A stretch of DNA of 64,000 nt from Hydractinia symbiolongicarpus. Taxonomy: Eukaryota > Cnidaria > Hydrozoa > Anthoathecata > Hydractiniidae. The stretch spans positions 29,886,001-29,950,000 of the forward strand of contig NC_079884.1 in the NCBI RefSeq assembly GCF_029227915.1, given 5' to 3'. The position numbers and the translations under genes are program-made. The notes below the pieces were generated by a model. The model had not been told where the DNA came from. It searched no databases and was given only the letters and a program-made list of their open reading frames with translations. Below are positions 1 to 12,073 of this stretch, piece after piece; position 1 is the first letter of the stretch; each line of letters opens with the position of its first letter.

Positions 1-1625
1 GATTAAACTTCTTTAATTCAGCGTCTCATCAAAAATGAAAACATTTTTAAAAACTACAAGTCTCATGGGCTTTAGTGGTGAAATAATAATTTATAAAATC
101 GTTCGGGAAATGAGTTTACACCCTGGGTACTTTCTTTGTATACTTTTGACTATACGGGCCGAGACCGGGATTTACGGGAAATCGTAGGTTTTCGTTTGCC
201 GGCGATTAAACTTCTTTTATTCAGCGTCTCATCAAAAATGAAAACATTTTTGAAAACTACAAGTCTCATGCGTTTTAGTGGTGAAAAGATAATTTAAAAA
301 ATCGTTTTGGGAAATGAGTTTACTCCCTGGGTACTTTCTTTGTTAACTTTTGACTACACGGGCCGAGTCCGGGATTTACGGGAAATCGCAGGTTTTCGTT
401 AGCCGGCGATTAAACTTCTTTTATTCAGCGTCTCATCAAAAATGAAAACATTTTTGAAAACTACAAGTCTCATGCGTTTTAGTGGTGAAAAGATAATTTA
501 AAAAATCGTTTTGGAAATGAGTTTACTCACAGGGTTCTTTCTTTGTATACATTCAACTATACGGGCCAAGCCCGGGATTTACGGTAAATTGCGGGTTTTT
601 GTTTGCCGGCGATTAAACCACTTTCATTAAGCGTCTCATCAAAAATGAAAACATTTCTGAAAACTACAAATCTCACGCATTTTAGTGGTGAAAAAATAAT
701 TTAAAAAATCGTTCGGGAAATGAGTTTACTCCCTGGGTACTTTCTTTGTATACTTTTGATTATACGGGCCGAGTCCGGGGTTTACGGGAAATGGCGGGTT
801 TTCGTTTGCCGGCGATTAAACTTCTTTTATTCAGCGTCTCATCAAAAATGAAAACATTTTTAAAGACTACAAGTCTCACGCGTTTTAGTGGTGAAAAAAT
901 AATTTAAAAAATCGTTCGGGAAATGAGTTTACTCCCTGGGTACTTTCTTTGTATACTTTTCACTACACGGGCCAAGTCCGGGACTTACGGGAAGTCGCGG
1001 GTTTTCGTTTGCCGGCGATTAAACTTCTTTAATTCAGCGTCTCATCAAAAATGAAAACATTTTTAAAAACTACAAGTCTCATGGGCTTTAGTGGTGAAAT
1101 AATAATTTATAAAATCGTTCGGGAAATGAGTTTACACCCTGGGTACTTTCTTTGTATACTTTTGACTATACGGGCCGAGACCGGGATTTACGGGAAATCG
1201 TAGGTTTTCGTTTGCCGGTGATTAAACTTCTTTTATTCAGCGTCTCATCAAAAATGAAAACATTTTTGAAAACTACAAGTCTCATGCGTTTTAGTGGTGA
1301 AAAGATAATTTAAAAAATCGTTTTGGAAATGAGTTTACTCACAGGGTTCTTTCTTTGTATAGATTCGACTATACGGGCCAAGCCCGGGATTTACGGTAAA
1401 TCGCGGGTTTTTGTTTGCCGGCGATTAAACCACTTTCATTAAGCGTCTCATCAAAAATGAAAACATTTCTGAAAACTACAAATCTCACGCGTTTTAGTGC
1501 TGAAAAAATAATTTAAAAAATCGTACGGGAAATGAGTTTACTCCCTGGGTACTTTCTTTGTATACTTTTAACTACACGGGCCAAGTCCGGGACTTACTGG
1601 AAGTCGCGGGTTTTCGTTTGCCGGC
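1..1625 (+). repeat. 8-monomer higher-order repeat, copy 1 (1625 bp)
   Basis: Monomers start at 1, 204, 408, 611, 814, 1017, 1220 and 1423. Seven are 203 bp, and that at 204 is 204 bp (CGTTTTGGGAAATG has an extra G). Diagnostic variants at 204 (TTGTTAACTTTTGAC, GTTAGCCGG), 408 and 1220 (x state) and 611 and 1423 (y start) recur 1625 bases later. Only a handful of differences are visible, such as TAATT versus TATTT at the start. Confidence 0.9.
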
Positions 1626-3250
1626 GATTAAACTTCTTTATTTCAGCGTCTCATCAAAAATGAAAACATTTTTAAAAACTACAAGTCTCATGGGCTTTAG
1701 TGGTGAAATAATAATTTATAAAATCGTTCGGGAAATGAGTTTACACCCTGGGTACTTTCTTTGTATACTTTTGACTATACGGGCCGAGACCGGGATTTAC
1801 GGGAAATCGTAGGTTTTCGTTTGCCGGCGATTAAACTTCTTTTATTCAGCGTCTCATCAAAAATGAAAACATTTTTGAAAACTAAAAGTCTCATGCGTTT
1901 TAGTGGTGAAAAGATAATTTAAAAAATCGTTTTGGGAAATGAGTTTACTCCCTGGGTACTTTCTTTGTTAACTTTTGACTACACGGGCCGAGTCCGGGAT
2001 TTACGGGAAATCGCAGGTTTTCGTTAGCCGGCGATTAAACTTCTTTTATTCAGCGTCTCATCAAAAATGAAAACATTTTTGAAAACTACAAGTCTCATGC
2101 GTTTTAGTGGTGAAAAGATAATTTAAAAAATCGTTTTGGAAATGAGTTTACTCACAGGGTTCTTTCTTTGTATACATTCAACTATACGGGCCAAGCCCGG
2201 GATTTACGGTAAATTGCGGGTTTTTGTTTGCCGGCGATTAAACCACTTTCATTAAGCGTCTCATCAAAAATGAAAACATTTCTGAAAACTACAAATCTCA
2301 CGCATTTTAGTGGTGAAAAAATAATTTAAAAAATCGTTCGGGAAATGAGTTTACTCCCTGGGTACTTTCTTTGTATACTTTTGATTATACGGGCCGAGTC
2401 CGGGGTTTACGGGAAATGGCGGGTTTTCGTTTGCCGGCGATTAAACTTCTTTTATTCAGCGTCTCATCAAAAATGAAAACATTTTTAAAGACTACAAGTC
2501 TCACGCGTTTTAGTGGTGAAAAAATAATTTAAAAAATCGTTCGGGAAATGAGTTTACTCCCTGGGTACTTTCTTTGTATACTTTTCACTACACGGGCCAA
2601 GTCCGGGACTTACGGGAAGTCGCGGGTTTTCGTTTGCCGGCGATTAAACTTCTTTAATTCAGCGTCTCATCAAAAATGAAAACATTTTTAAAAACTACAA
2701 GTCTCATGGGCTTTAGTGGTGAAATAATAATTTATAAAATCGTTCGGGAAATGAGTTTACACCCTGGGTACTTTCTTTGTATACTTTTGACTATACGGGC
2801 CGAGACCGGGATTTACGGGAAATCGTAGGTTTTCGTTTGCCGGTGATTAAACTTCTTTTATTCAGCGTCTCATCAAAAATGAAAACATTTTTGAAAACTA
2901 CAAGTCTCATGCGTTTTAGTGGTGAAAAGATAATTTAAAAAATCGTTTTGGAAATGAGTTTACTCACAGGGTTCTTTCTTTGTATAGATTCGACTATACG
3001 GGCCAAGCCCGGGATTTACGGTAAATCGCGGGTTTTTGTTTGCCGGCGATTAAACCACTTTCATTAAGCGTCTCATCAAAAATGAAAACATTTCTGAAAA
3101 CTACAAATCTCACGCGTTTTAGTGCTGAAAAAATAATTTAAAAAATCGTACGGGAAATGAGTTTACTCCCTGGGTACTTTCTTTGTATACTTTTCACTAC
3201 ACGGGCCAAGTCCGGGACTTACTGGAAGTCGCGGGTTTTCGTTTGCCGGC
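1626..3250 (+). repeat. 8-monomer higher-order repeat, copy 2 (1625 bp)
   Basis: This is a near-identical copy of the preceding 1625 bases with the same order of eight variants, including the 204-bp second unit and CCGGTGATT at 2845. One seen difference is ACTAAAAGTCTC at about 1879 versus ACTACAAGTCTC in copy 1. A third copy begins at 3251 but departs near 3530, where the end of its second unit joins sequence like the fourth unit. About two monomers are lost at that point. Confidence 0.9.
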
Positions 3251-4199
3251 GATTAAACTTCTTTATTTCAGCGTCTCATCAAAAATGAAAACATTTTTAA
3301 AAACTACAAGTCTCATGGGCTTTAGTGGTGAAATAATAATTTATAAAATCGTTCGGGAAATGAGTTTACACCCTGGGTACTTTCTTTGTATACTTTTGAC
3401 TATACGGGCCGAGACCGGGATTTACGGGAAATCGTAGGTTTTCGTTTGCCGGCGATTAAACTTCTTTTATTCAGCGTCTCATCAAAAATGAAAACATTTT
3501 TGAAAACTAAAAGTCTCATGCGTTTTAGTGGTGAAAAAATAATTTAAAAAGTCGTTCGGGAAATGAGTTTACTCCCTGGGTACTTTCTTTGTATACTTTT
3601 GATTATACGGGCCGAGTCCGGGGTTTACGGGAAATGGCGGGTTTTCGTTTGCCGGCGATTAAACTTCTTTTATTCAGCGTCTCATCAAAAATGAAAACAT
3701 TTTTGAAAACTACAAGTCTCATGCGTTTTAGTGGTGAAAAGATAATTTAAAAAATCGTTTTGGGAAATGAGTTTACTCCCTGGCTACTTTCTTTGTATAC
3801 TTTTGACTATACGGGCCGAGTCCGGGATTTACGGGAAATCGCAGGTTTTCGTTAGCCGGCGATTAAACTTCTTTTATTCAGCGTCTCATCAAAAATGAAA
3901 ACATTTTTGAAAACTACAAGTCTCATGCGTTTTAGTGGTGAAAAGAAAATTTAAAAAATCGTTTTGGAAATGAGTTTACTCACAGGGTTCTTTCTTTGTA
4001 TACATTCGACTATACGGGCCAAGCCCGGGATTTACGGTAAATCGCGGGTTTTTGTTTGCCGGCGATTAAACCACTTTCATTAAGCGTCTCATCAAAAATG
4101 AAAACATTTCTGAAAACTACAAATCTCACGCGTTTTAGTAGTGAAAAAATAATTTAAAAAATCGTTCGGGAAATGAGTTTACTCCCTGGGTACTTTCTT
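3251..4199 (+). repeat. Rearranged array segment, duplicated at 12074-13022
   Basis: This segment starts as a third copy of the 8-mer, then skips about two monomers. It shares private variants with 12074-13022 at a constant offset of 8823 bases: AAAAAGTCGTTCGGG, CCTGGCTACTTTC and GTTTTAGTAGTGAAAAAAT. The match ends at GACTTTACAGG (4210) versus GATTATACGGG (13033). Confidence 0.8.
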
Positions 4200-4376
4200 T
4201 GTATACTTTTGACTTTACAGGCCGAGTCCGGGAGTTACGGGAAACCACAGGTTTTCGTTTGCCGGCGACTAAACTTCTTTTATTCAGCGTCTCATCAAAA
4301 ATGAAAACATTTTTAAAAACTACAAGTCTCATGGGCTTTAGTGGTGACATAATAATTTAAAAAATCGTTCGGGATA

Positions 4377-5188
4377 TGAGTTTACAACCTGGGTACTTTC
4401 TTTGTATACTTTTGACTTTACAGGCCGAGTCCGGGAGTTACGGGAAACCACAGGTTTTCGTTTGCCGGCGATTAAACTTCTTTTATTCAGCGTCTAGTCA
4501 AAAATGAAAACAAGTTTGAAGACTACAAGTCTCATGCGTTTTAGTGGTGAAAAAGTAATTTAAAAAATCGTTCGGGAAATGAGTTTACTCACTGGGTACT
4601 TTCTTTGTATACTTTTGACTATACGGGCCAAGCCCGGGACTTACGGAAAATCGCGGGTTTTCGTTTGCCGGCGATTAAACTTCTTTTATTCAGCGTCTCA
4701 TCAAAAATGAAAACATTTTTGAAAACTACAAGTCTTATGCGTTTTAATGGTGAAAAAATAATTTAAAAAATCGTTCTGGAAATGAGTTTACAACCTGGGT
4801 ACTTTCTTTGTATACTTTTGACTTTACAGGCCGAGTCCGGGAGTTACGGGAAACCACAGGTTTTCGTTTGCCGGCGATTAAACTTCTTTTATTCAGCGTC
4901 TAGTCAAAAATGAAAACAAGTTTGAAGACTACCAGTCTCATGCGTTTTAGTGGTGAAAAAGTAATTTAAAAAATCGTTCGGGAAATGAGTTTACTCCCTG
5001 GGTACTTTCTTTGTATACTTTTGACTATACGGGCCAAGCCCAGGACTTACGGAAAATCGCGGGTTTTCGTTTGCCGCCGATTAAACTTCTTTTATTGAGC
5101 GTCTCATCAAAAATGAAAACATTTTCGAAAACTACAAGTCTTATGCGTTTTAGTGGTGAAAAAATAATTTAAAAAATCGTTCTGGAAA
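4377..5188 (+). repeat. Tandem dimer duplication (2 x 406 bp)
   Basis: Two copies, 4377-4782 and 4783-5188, share TTTACAACCTGGG, GACTTTACAGGCC, GGGAAACCACAGG and the rare CGTCTAGTCAAAAATG with AAAACAAGTTTGAAGAC. The second differs by ACTACCAG and GCCCAGGAC. Confidence 0.8.
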
Positions 5189-6489
5189 TGAGTTTACTCA
5201 CAGGCTACTTTCTTTGTATACATTCGACTATACGGGCCAAGCCCGGGATTTACGGGAAATCGCCGGTTTTCGTTTGCCGGCGATTAAACCTCTTTCATTA
5301 AGCGTCTCATCAAAAATGAAAACATTTTTGAAAACTACAAGTCTCATGCGTTTTAGTGGTGAAAAAAAAAATTAAAAAATCGTTCGGGAAATGAGTTTAA
5401 CCCCTGGGTACTTTATTTGTATACATTCGACTACAATGGCCAAGCCCGGGATTTAGGGGAAATCGCTGGTTTTCGTTTGCCGGCGATTGAGCCTCTTTCA
5501 TTAAGCGTCTCATCAAAAATGAAAACATTTTTGAAAACTACAAGTCTTATGCATTTTAGTGGTGAAAAAATAATTTAAAAAATCGTTCGGAAAATGAGTT
5601 TACTCCCTGGGTACTTTCTTTGTATACTTTTGACAATACGCGCCGAGTCCGGGATTTACGAGAAATCGCGGGTTTTCGTTTGCCGGCGATTAAACTTCTT
5701 TTATTCAGCGTCCCATCAAAAATGAAAACATTTTTGAAAACTACAAGTCTCATGCGTTTTAGTGGTGAAAAGATAATTTCAAAAATCGTTTTGGAAATGA
5801 GTTTACTCACAGGGTACTTTCTTTGTATACATTCGACTATACGGGCCAAGCCCGGGATTTACGGGAAATCGCGGCTTTTCGTTTGCCGGCGATTAAACTT
5901 CTTTTATTCAGCGACTCATCAAAAATGAAAACATTTTTAAAAACTACAAATCTCATGGGCTTTAGTGGTGAAAAAATAATTTAAAAAATCGTTTGGGAAA
6001 TGAGTTTACACCCTGGGTACTTTCTTTGTATTCTTTTGACTATGCGGGCCGTGTCCGGGATTTACGGGAAATCGCAGGTTTTCGTTTGCCGGCGATTAAA
6101 CTTCTTTTATTCAGCGTCTCATCAAAAACGAAAACATTTTTGAAAACTACAAGTCTCATGCGTTTTAGTGGTAAAAAAATAATTTAAAAAATCGTTCGGG
6201 AAATGAGTTTACTCCCTGGGTACTTTCTTTGTATACTTTTGATTATACGGGCCGAGTCCGGGGTTTACGGGAAATGGCGGGTTTTCGTTTGCCAGCGATT
6301 AAACTTCTTTTATTCAGCGTGTCAACAAAAATAAAAACATTTTTGAAAACTACAAGTCTCATGCGTTTTAGTGGTAAAAAGATAATTTAAAAAATCGTTT
6401 TGGAAATGAGTTTACTCACAGGGTACTTTCTTTGTATACATTCGACTATACGGGCCAAGCCCGGGATTTACGGGAAATCGCGGGTTTTC
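5189..6489 (+). repeat. Mixed monomers; 5304-5766 duplicated at 13315-13777
   Basis: These monomers have no internal higher-order period that I could trace. The stretch 5304-5766 matches 13315-13777 at an offset of 8011. Shared private variants include a ten-A run before TTAAAAAATCG (from 5362), GACTACAATGGCC, GATTTAGGGGAAATCGCTGG, GGCGATTGAGCC and GACAATACGCGCC. Confidence 0.7.
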
Positions 6490-9276
6490 GTTTGCCGACG
6501 ATTAAACCACTTTCATTAAGCGTCTCATCAAAAATGAAAACACTTCTGAAAACTACAAGTCTTACGCGTTTTAGTGGTGAAAAAATAATTTAAAAAATCG
6601 TTCGGGAAATGAGTTTACTCCCTGGGTACTTTCTTTGTATACTTTTCACTACACGGGCCAAGTCCGGGACTTACGGGAAGTCGCGGGTTTTCGTTTGCCG
6701 GCGATTAAACTTCTTTAATTCAGCGTCTCATCAAAAATGAAAACATTTTTAAAAACTACAAGTCTCATGGGCTTTAGTGGTGAAATAATAATTTATAAAA
6801 TCGTTCGGGAAATGAGTTTACACCCTGGGTACTTTCTTTGTATACTTTTGACTATACGGGCCGAGACCGGGATTTACGGGAAATCGTAGGTTTTCGTTTG
6901 CCGGCGATTAAACTTCTTTTATTCAGCGTCTCATCAAAAATGAAAACATTTTTGAAAACTACAAGTCTCATGCGTTTTAGTGGTGAAAAGATAATTTAAA
7001 AAATCGTTTTGGGAAATGAGTTTACTCCCTGGGTACATTCTTTGTTAACTTTTGACTACACAGGCCGAGTCCGGGATTTACGGGAAATCGCAGGTTTTCG
7101 TTAGCCGGCGATTAAACTTCTTTTATTCAGCGTCTCATCAAAAATGAAAACATTTTTGAAAACTACAAGTCTCATGCGTTTTAGTGGTGAAAAGATAATT
7201 TAAAAAATCGTTTTGGAAATGAGTTTACTCACAGGGTTCTTTCTTTGTATACATTCAACTATACGGGCCAAGCCCGGGATTTACGGTAAATTGCGGGTTT
7301 TTGTTTGCCGGCGATTAAACCACTTTCATTAAGCGTCTCATCAAAAATGAAAACATTTCTGAAAACTACAAATCTCACGCATTTTAGTGGTGAAAAAATA
7401 ATTTAAAAAATCGTTCGGGAAATGAGTTTACTCCCTGGGTACTTTCTTTGTATACTTTTGATTATACGGGCCGAGTCCGGGGTTTACGGGAAATGGCGGG
7501 TTTTCGTTTGCCGGCGATTAAACTTCTTTTATTCAGCGTCTCATCAAAAATGAAAACATTTTTAAAGACTACAAGTCTCACGCGTTTTAGTGGTGAAAAA
7601 ATAATTTAAAAAATCGTATCGGGAATCGTAATCGGGAAATCGTAGGTTTTCGTTTGCCGGCGATTAAACTTCTTTTATTCAGCGTCTCATCAAAAATGAA
7701 AACATTTTTGAAAACTACAAGTCTCATGCGTTTTAGTGGTGAAAAGATAATTTAAAAAATCGTTTTGGGAAATGAGTTTACTCCCTGGGTACTTTCTTTG
7801 TTAACTTTTGACTACATGGGCCGAGTCCGGGATTTACGGGAAATCGCAGGTTTTCGTTAGCCGGCGATTAAACTTCTTTTATTCAGCGTCTCATCAAAAA
7901 TGAAAACATTTTTGAAAACTACAAGTCTCATGCGTTTTAGTGGTGAAAAGATAATTTAAAAAATCGTTCGGGAAATGAGTTTACTCCCTGGGTACTTTCT
8001 TTGTATACTTTTGATTATACGGGCCGAGTCCGGGGTTTACGGGAAATGGCGGGTTTTCGTTTGCCGGCGATTAAACTTCTTTTATTCAGCGTCTCATCAA
8101 AAATGAAAACATTTTTGAAAACTACAAGTCTCACGCGTTTTAGTGGTGAAAAAATAATTTAAAAAATCGTTCGGGAAATGAGTTTACTCCCTGGGTACTT
8201 TCTTTGTATACTTTTCACTACACGGGCCAAGTCCGGGGTTTACGGGAAATGGCGGGTTTTCGTTTGCCGGCGATTAAACCACTTTCATTAAGCGTCTCAT
8301 CAAAAATGAAAACATTTCTGAAAACTACAAATCTCACGCATTTTAGTGGTGAAAAAATAATTTAAAAAATCGTTCGGGAAATGAGTTTACTCCCTGGGTA
8401 CTTTCTTTGTATACTTTTGATTATACGGGCCGAGTCCGGGGTTTACGGGAAATGGCGGGTTTTCGTTTGCCGGCGATTAAACTTCTTTTATTCAGCGTCT
8501 CATCAAAAATGAAAACATTTTTAAAGACTACAAGTCTCACGCGTTTTAGTGGTGAAAAAATAATTTAAAAAATCGTTCGGGAAATGAGTTTACTCCCTGG
8601 GTACTTTCTTTGTATACTTTTCACTACACGGGCCAAGTCCGGGACTTACGGGAAGTCGCGGGTTTTCGTTTGCCGGCGATTAAACTTCTTTAATTCAGCG
8701 TCTCATCAAAAATGAAAACATTTTTAAAAACTACAAGTCTCATGGGCTTTAGTGGTGAAATAATAATTTATAAAATCGTTCGGGAAATGAGTTTACACCC
8801 TGGGTACTTTCTTTGTATACTTTTGACTATACGGGCCGAGACCGGGATTTACGGGAAATCGTAGGTTTTCGTTTGCCGGTGATTAAACTTCTTTTATTCA
8901 GCGTCTCATCAAAAATGAAAACATTTTTGAAAACTACAAGTCTCATGCGTTTTAGTGGTGAAAAGATAATTTAAAAAATCGTTTTGGAAATGAGTTTACT
9001 CACAGGGTTCTTTCTTTGTATACATTCGACTATACGGGCCAAGCCCGGGATTTACGGGAAATCGCGGGTTTTCGTTTGCCGACGATTAAACCACTTTCAT
9101 TAAGCGTCTCATCAAAAATGAAAACATTTCTGAAAACTACAAATCTCACGCGTTTTAGTGCTGAAAAAATAATTTAAAAAATCGTTCGGGAAATGAGTTT
9201 ACTCCCTGGGTACTTTCTTTGTATACTTTTCACTACACGGGCCAAGTCCGGGACTTACGGGAAGTCGCGGGTTTTC
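6490..9276 (+). repeat. 14-monomer block, copy 1 (2787 bp)
   Basis: The block contains 14 monomers, one of which is cut to 146 bp. It is followed at once by a near-identical copy. It is assembled from parts of the 1625-bp 8-mer: 6703 to about 7615 parallels 1-913, and 8475 to about 9083 parallels 814-1422. A private difference from copy 2 is GGTACATTCTTTG at about 7032. Confidence 0.88.
7516..7661 (+). repeat. Truncated monomer (146 bp) with scrambled junction
   Basis: The unit is 57 bases short. After AAAAAATCGT the usual sequence from TTCGGGAAATGAG to the CpG-rich end is replaced by a short run of ATCG-containing pieces (ATCGT, ATCGGGA, ATCGTA, ATCGGGAA), leading into ATCGTAGG. This looks like a deletion repaired with short templated filler. 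Confidence 0.85.
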
Positions 9277-12063
9277 GTTTGCCGACGATTAAACCACTTT
9301 CATTAAGCGTCTCATCAAAAATGAAAACACTTCTGAAAACTACAAGTCTTACGCGTTTTAGTGGTGAAAAAATAATTTAAAAAATCGTTCGGGAAATGAG
9401 TTTACTCCCTGGGTACTTTCTTTGTATACTTTTCACTACACGGGCCAAGTCCGGGACTTACGGGAAGTCGCGGGTTTTCGTTTGCCGGCGATTAAACTTC
9501 TTTAATTCAGCGTCTCATCAAAAATGAAAACATTTTTAAAAACTACAAGTCTCATGGGCTTTAGTGGTGAAATAATAATTTATAAAATCGTTCGGGAAAT
9601 GAGTTTACACCCTGGGTACTTTCTTTGTATACTTTTGACTATACGGGCCGAGACCGGGATTTACGGGAAATCGTAGGTTTTCGTTTGCCGGCGATTAAAC
9701 TTCTTTTATTCAGCGTCTCATCAAAAATGAAAACATTTTTGAAAACTACAAGTCTCATGCGTTTTAGTGGTGAAAAGATAATTTAAAAAATCGTTTTGGG
9801 AAATGAGTTTACTCCCTGGGTACTTTCTTTGTTAACTTTTGACTACACAGGCCGAGTCCGGGATTTACGGGAAATCGCAGGTTTTCGTTAGCCGGCGATT
9901 AAACTTCTTTTATTCAGCGTCTCATCAAAAATGAAAACATTTTTGAAAACTACAAGTCTCATGCGTTTTAGTGGTGAAAAGATAATTTAAAAAATCGTTT
10001 TGGAAATGAGTTTACTCACAGGGTTCTTTCTTTGTATACATTCAACTATACGGGCCAAGCCCGGGATTTACGGTAAATTGCGGGTTTTTGTTTGCCGGCG
10101 ATTAAACCACTTTCATTAAGCGTCTCATCAAAAATGAAAACATTTCTGAAAACTACAAATCTCACGCATTTTAGTGGTGAAAAAATAATTTAAAAAATCG
10201 TTCGGGAAATGAGTTTACTCCCTGGGTACTTTCTTTGTATACTTTTGATTATACGGGCCGAGTCCGGGGTTTACGGGAAATGGCGGGTTTTCGTTTGCCG
10301 GCGATTAAACTTCTTTTATTCAGCGTCTCATCAAAAATGAAAACATTTTTAAAGACTACAAGTCTCACGCGTTTTAGTGGTGAAAAAATAATTTAAAAAA
10401 TCGTATCGGGAATCGTAATCGGGAAATCGTAGGTTTTCGTTTGCCGGCGATTAAACTTCTTTTATTCAGCGTCTCATCAAAAATGAAAACATTTTTGAAA
10501 ACTACAAGTCTCATGCGTTTTAGTGGTGAAAAGATAATTTAAAAAATCGTTTTGGGAAATGAGTTTACTCCCTGGGTACTTTCTTTGTTAACTTTTGACT
10601 ACACGGGCCGAGTCCGGGATTTACGGGAAATCGCAGGTTTTCGTTAGCCGGCGATTAAACTTCTTTTATTCAGCGTCTCATCAAAAATGAAAACATTTTT
10701 GAAAACTACAAGTCTCATGCGTTTTAGTGGTGAAAAGATAATTTAAAAAATCGTTCGGGAAATGAGTTTACTCCCTGGGTACTTTCTTTGTATACTTTTG
10801 ATTATACGGGCCGAGTCCGGGGTTTACGGGAAATGGCGGGTTTTCGTTTGCCGGCGATTAAACTTCTTTTATTCAGCGTCTCATCAAAAATGAAAACATT
10901 TTTGAAAACTACAAGTCTCACGCGTTTTAGTGGTGAAAAAATAATTTAAAAAATCGTTCGGGAAATGAGTTTACTCCCTGGGTACTTTCTTTGTATACTT
11001 TTCACTACACGGGCCAAGTCCGGGGTTTACGGGAAATGGCGGGTTTTCGTTTGCCGGCGATTAAACCACTTTCATTAAGCGTCTCATCAAAAATGAAAAC
11101 ATTTCTGAAAACTACAAATCTCACGCATTTTAGTGGTGAAAAAATAATTTAAAAAATCGTTCGGGAAATGAGTTTACTCCCTGGGTACTTTCTTTGTATA
11201 CTTTTGATTATACGGGCCGAGTCCGGGGTTTACGGGAAATGGCGGGTTTTCGTTTGCCGGCGATTAAACTTCTTTTATTCAGCGTCTCATCAAAAATGAA
11301 AACATTTTTAAAGACTACAAGTCTCACGCGTTTTAGTGGTGAAAAAATAATTTAAAAAATCGTTCGGGAAATGAGTTTACTCCCTGGGTACTTTCTTTGT
11401 ATACTTTTCACTACACGGGCCAAGTCCGGGACTTACGGGAAGTCGCGGGTTTTCGTTTGCCGGCGATTAAACTTCTTTAATTCAGCGTCTCATCAAAAAT
11501 GAAAACATTTTTAAAAACTACAAGTCTCATGGGCTTTAGTGGTGAAATAATAATTTATAAAATCGTTCGGGAAATGAGTTTACACCCTGGGTACTTTCTT
11601 TGTATACTTTTGACTATACGGGCCGAGACCGGGATTTACGGGAAATCGTAGGTTTTCGTTTGCCGGTGATTAAACTTCTTTTATTCAGCGTCTCATCAAA
11701 AATGAAAACATTTTTGAAAACTACAAGTCTCATGCGTTTTAGTGGTGAAAAGATAATTTAAAAAATCGTTTTGGAAATGAGTTTACTCACAGGGTTCTTT
11801 CTTTGTATACATTCGACTATACGGGCCAAGCCCGGGATTTACGGGAAATCGCGGGTTTTCGTTTGCCGACGATTAAACCACTTTCATTAAGCGTCTCATC
11901 AAAAATGAAAACATTTCTGAAAACTACAAATCTCACGCGTTTTAGTGCTGAAAAAATAATTTAAAAAATCGTTCGGGAAATGAGTTTACTCCCTGGGTAC
12001 TTTCTTTGTATACTTTTCACTACACGGGCCAAGTCCGGGACTTACGGGAAGTCGCGGGTTTTC
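9277..12063 (+). repeat. 14-monomer block, copy 2 (2787 bp)
   Basis: Every landmark lies 2787 bases after its counterpart: the GCCGACGATT start (6500/9287), the TAATTCAG unit (6703/9490), the deletion scar (7614/10401) and the GCCGACGATT at 9084/11871. Downstream, the sequence resumes with the 3251-type array at 12074. Confidence 0.88.
10303..10448 (+). repeat. Second copy of the 146-bp truncated monomer
   Basis: The unit has the same length and the same scrambled ATCG-rich junction (about 10398-10434) as that at 7516, 2787 bases later. The deletion therefore predates the duplication of the surrounding block. Confidence 0.85.
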
Positions 12064-12073
12064 GTTTGCCGGC

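Noticed and set aside
5362-5371. Ten-A run as a retrotransposon or processed-pseudogene tail
   Set aside because: It replaces the normal GAAAAAATAATTTAAAAAATCG stretch by a T-to-A change. There is no target-site duplication and the satellite continues on both sides.
5556-5849. Reverse-strand frame of 97 codons overlapping a forward frame of 102 codons, repeated at 13567-13860
   Set aside because: Both strands are open only because this copy lost two stop codons (TTTCAAAAATC for TTTAAAAAATC). The second copy is part of a duplicated satellite segment, not evidence of selection on a protein.
7614-7650. ATCG-rich junction as a transposon excision footprint or insertion site
   Set aside because: There is no terminal inverted repeat or flanking duplication. 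The pieces look like templated repair filler, and the identical copy at 10401 is explained by block duplication.
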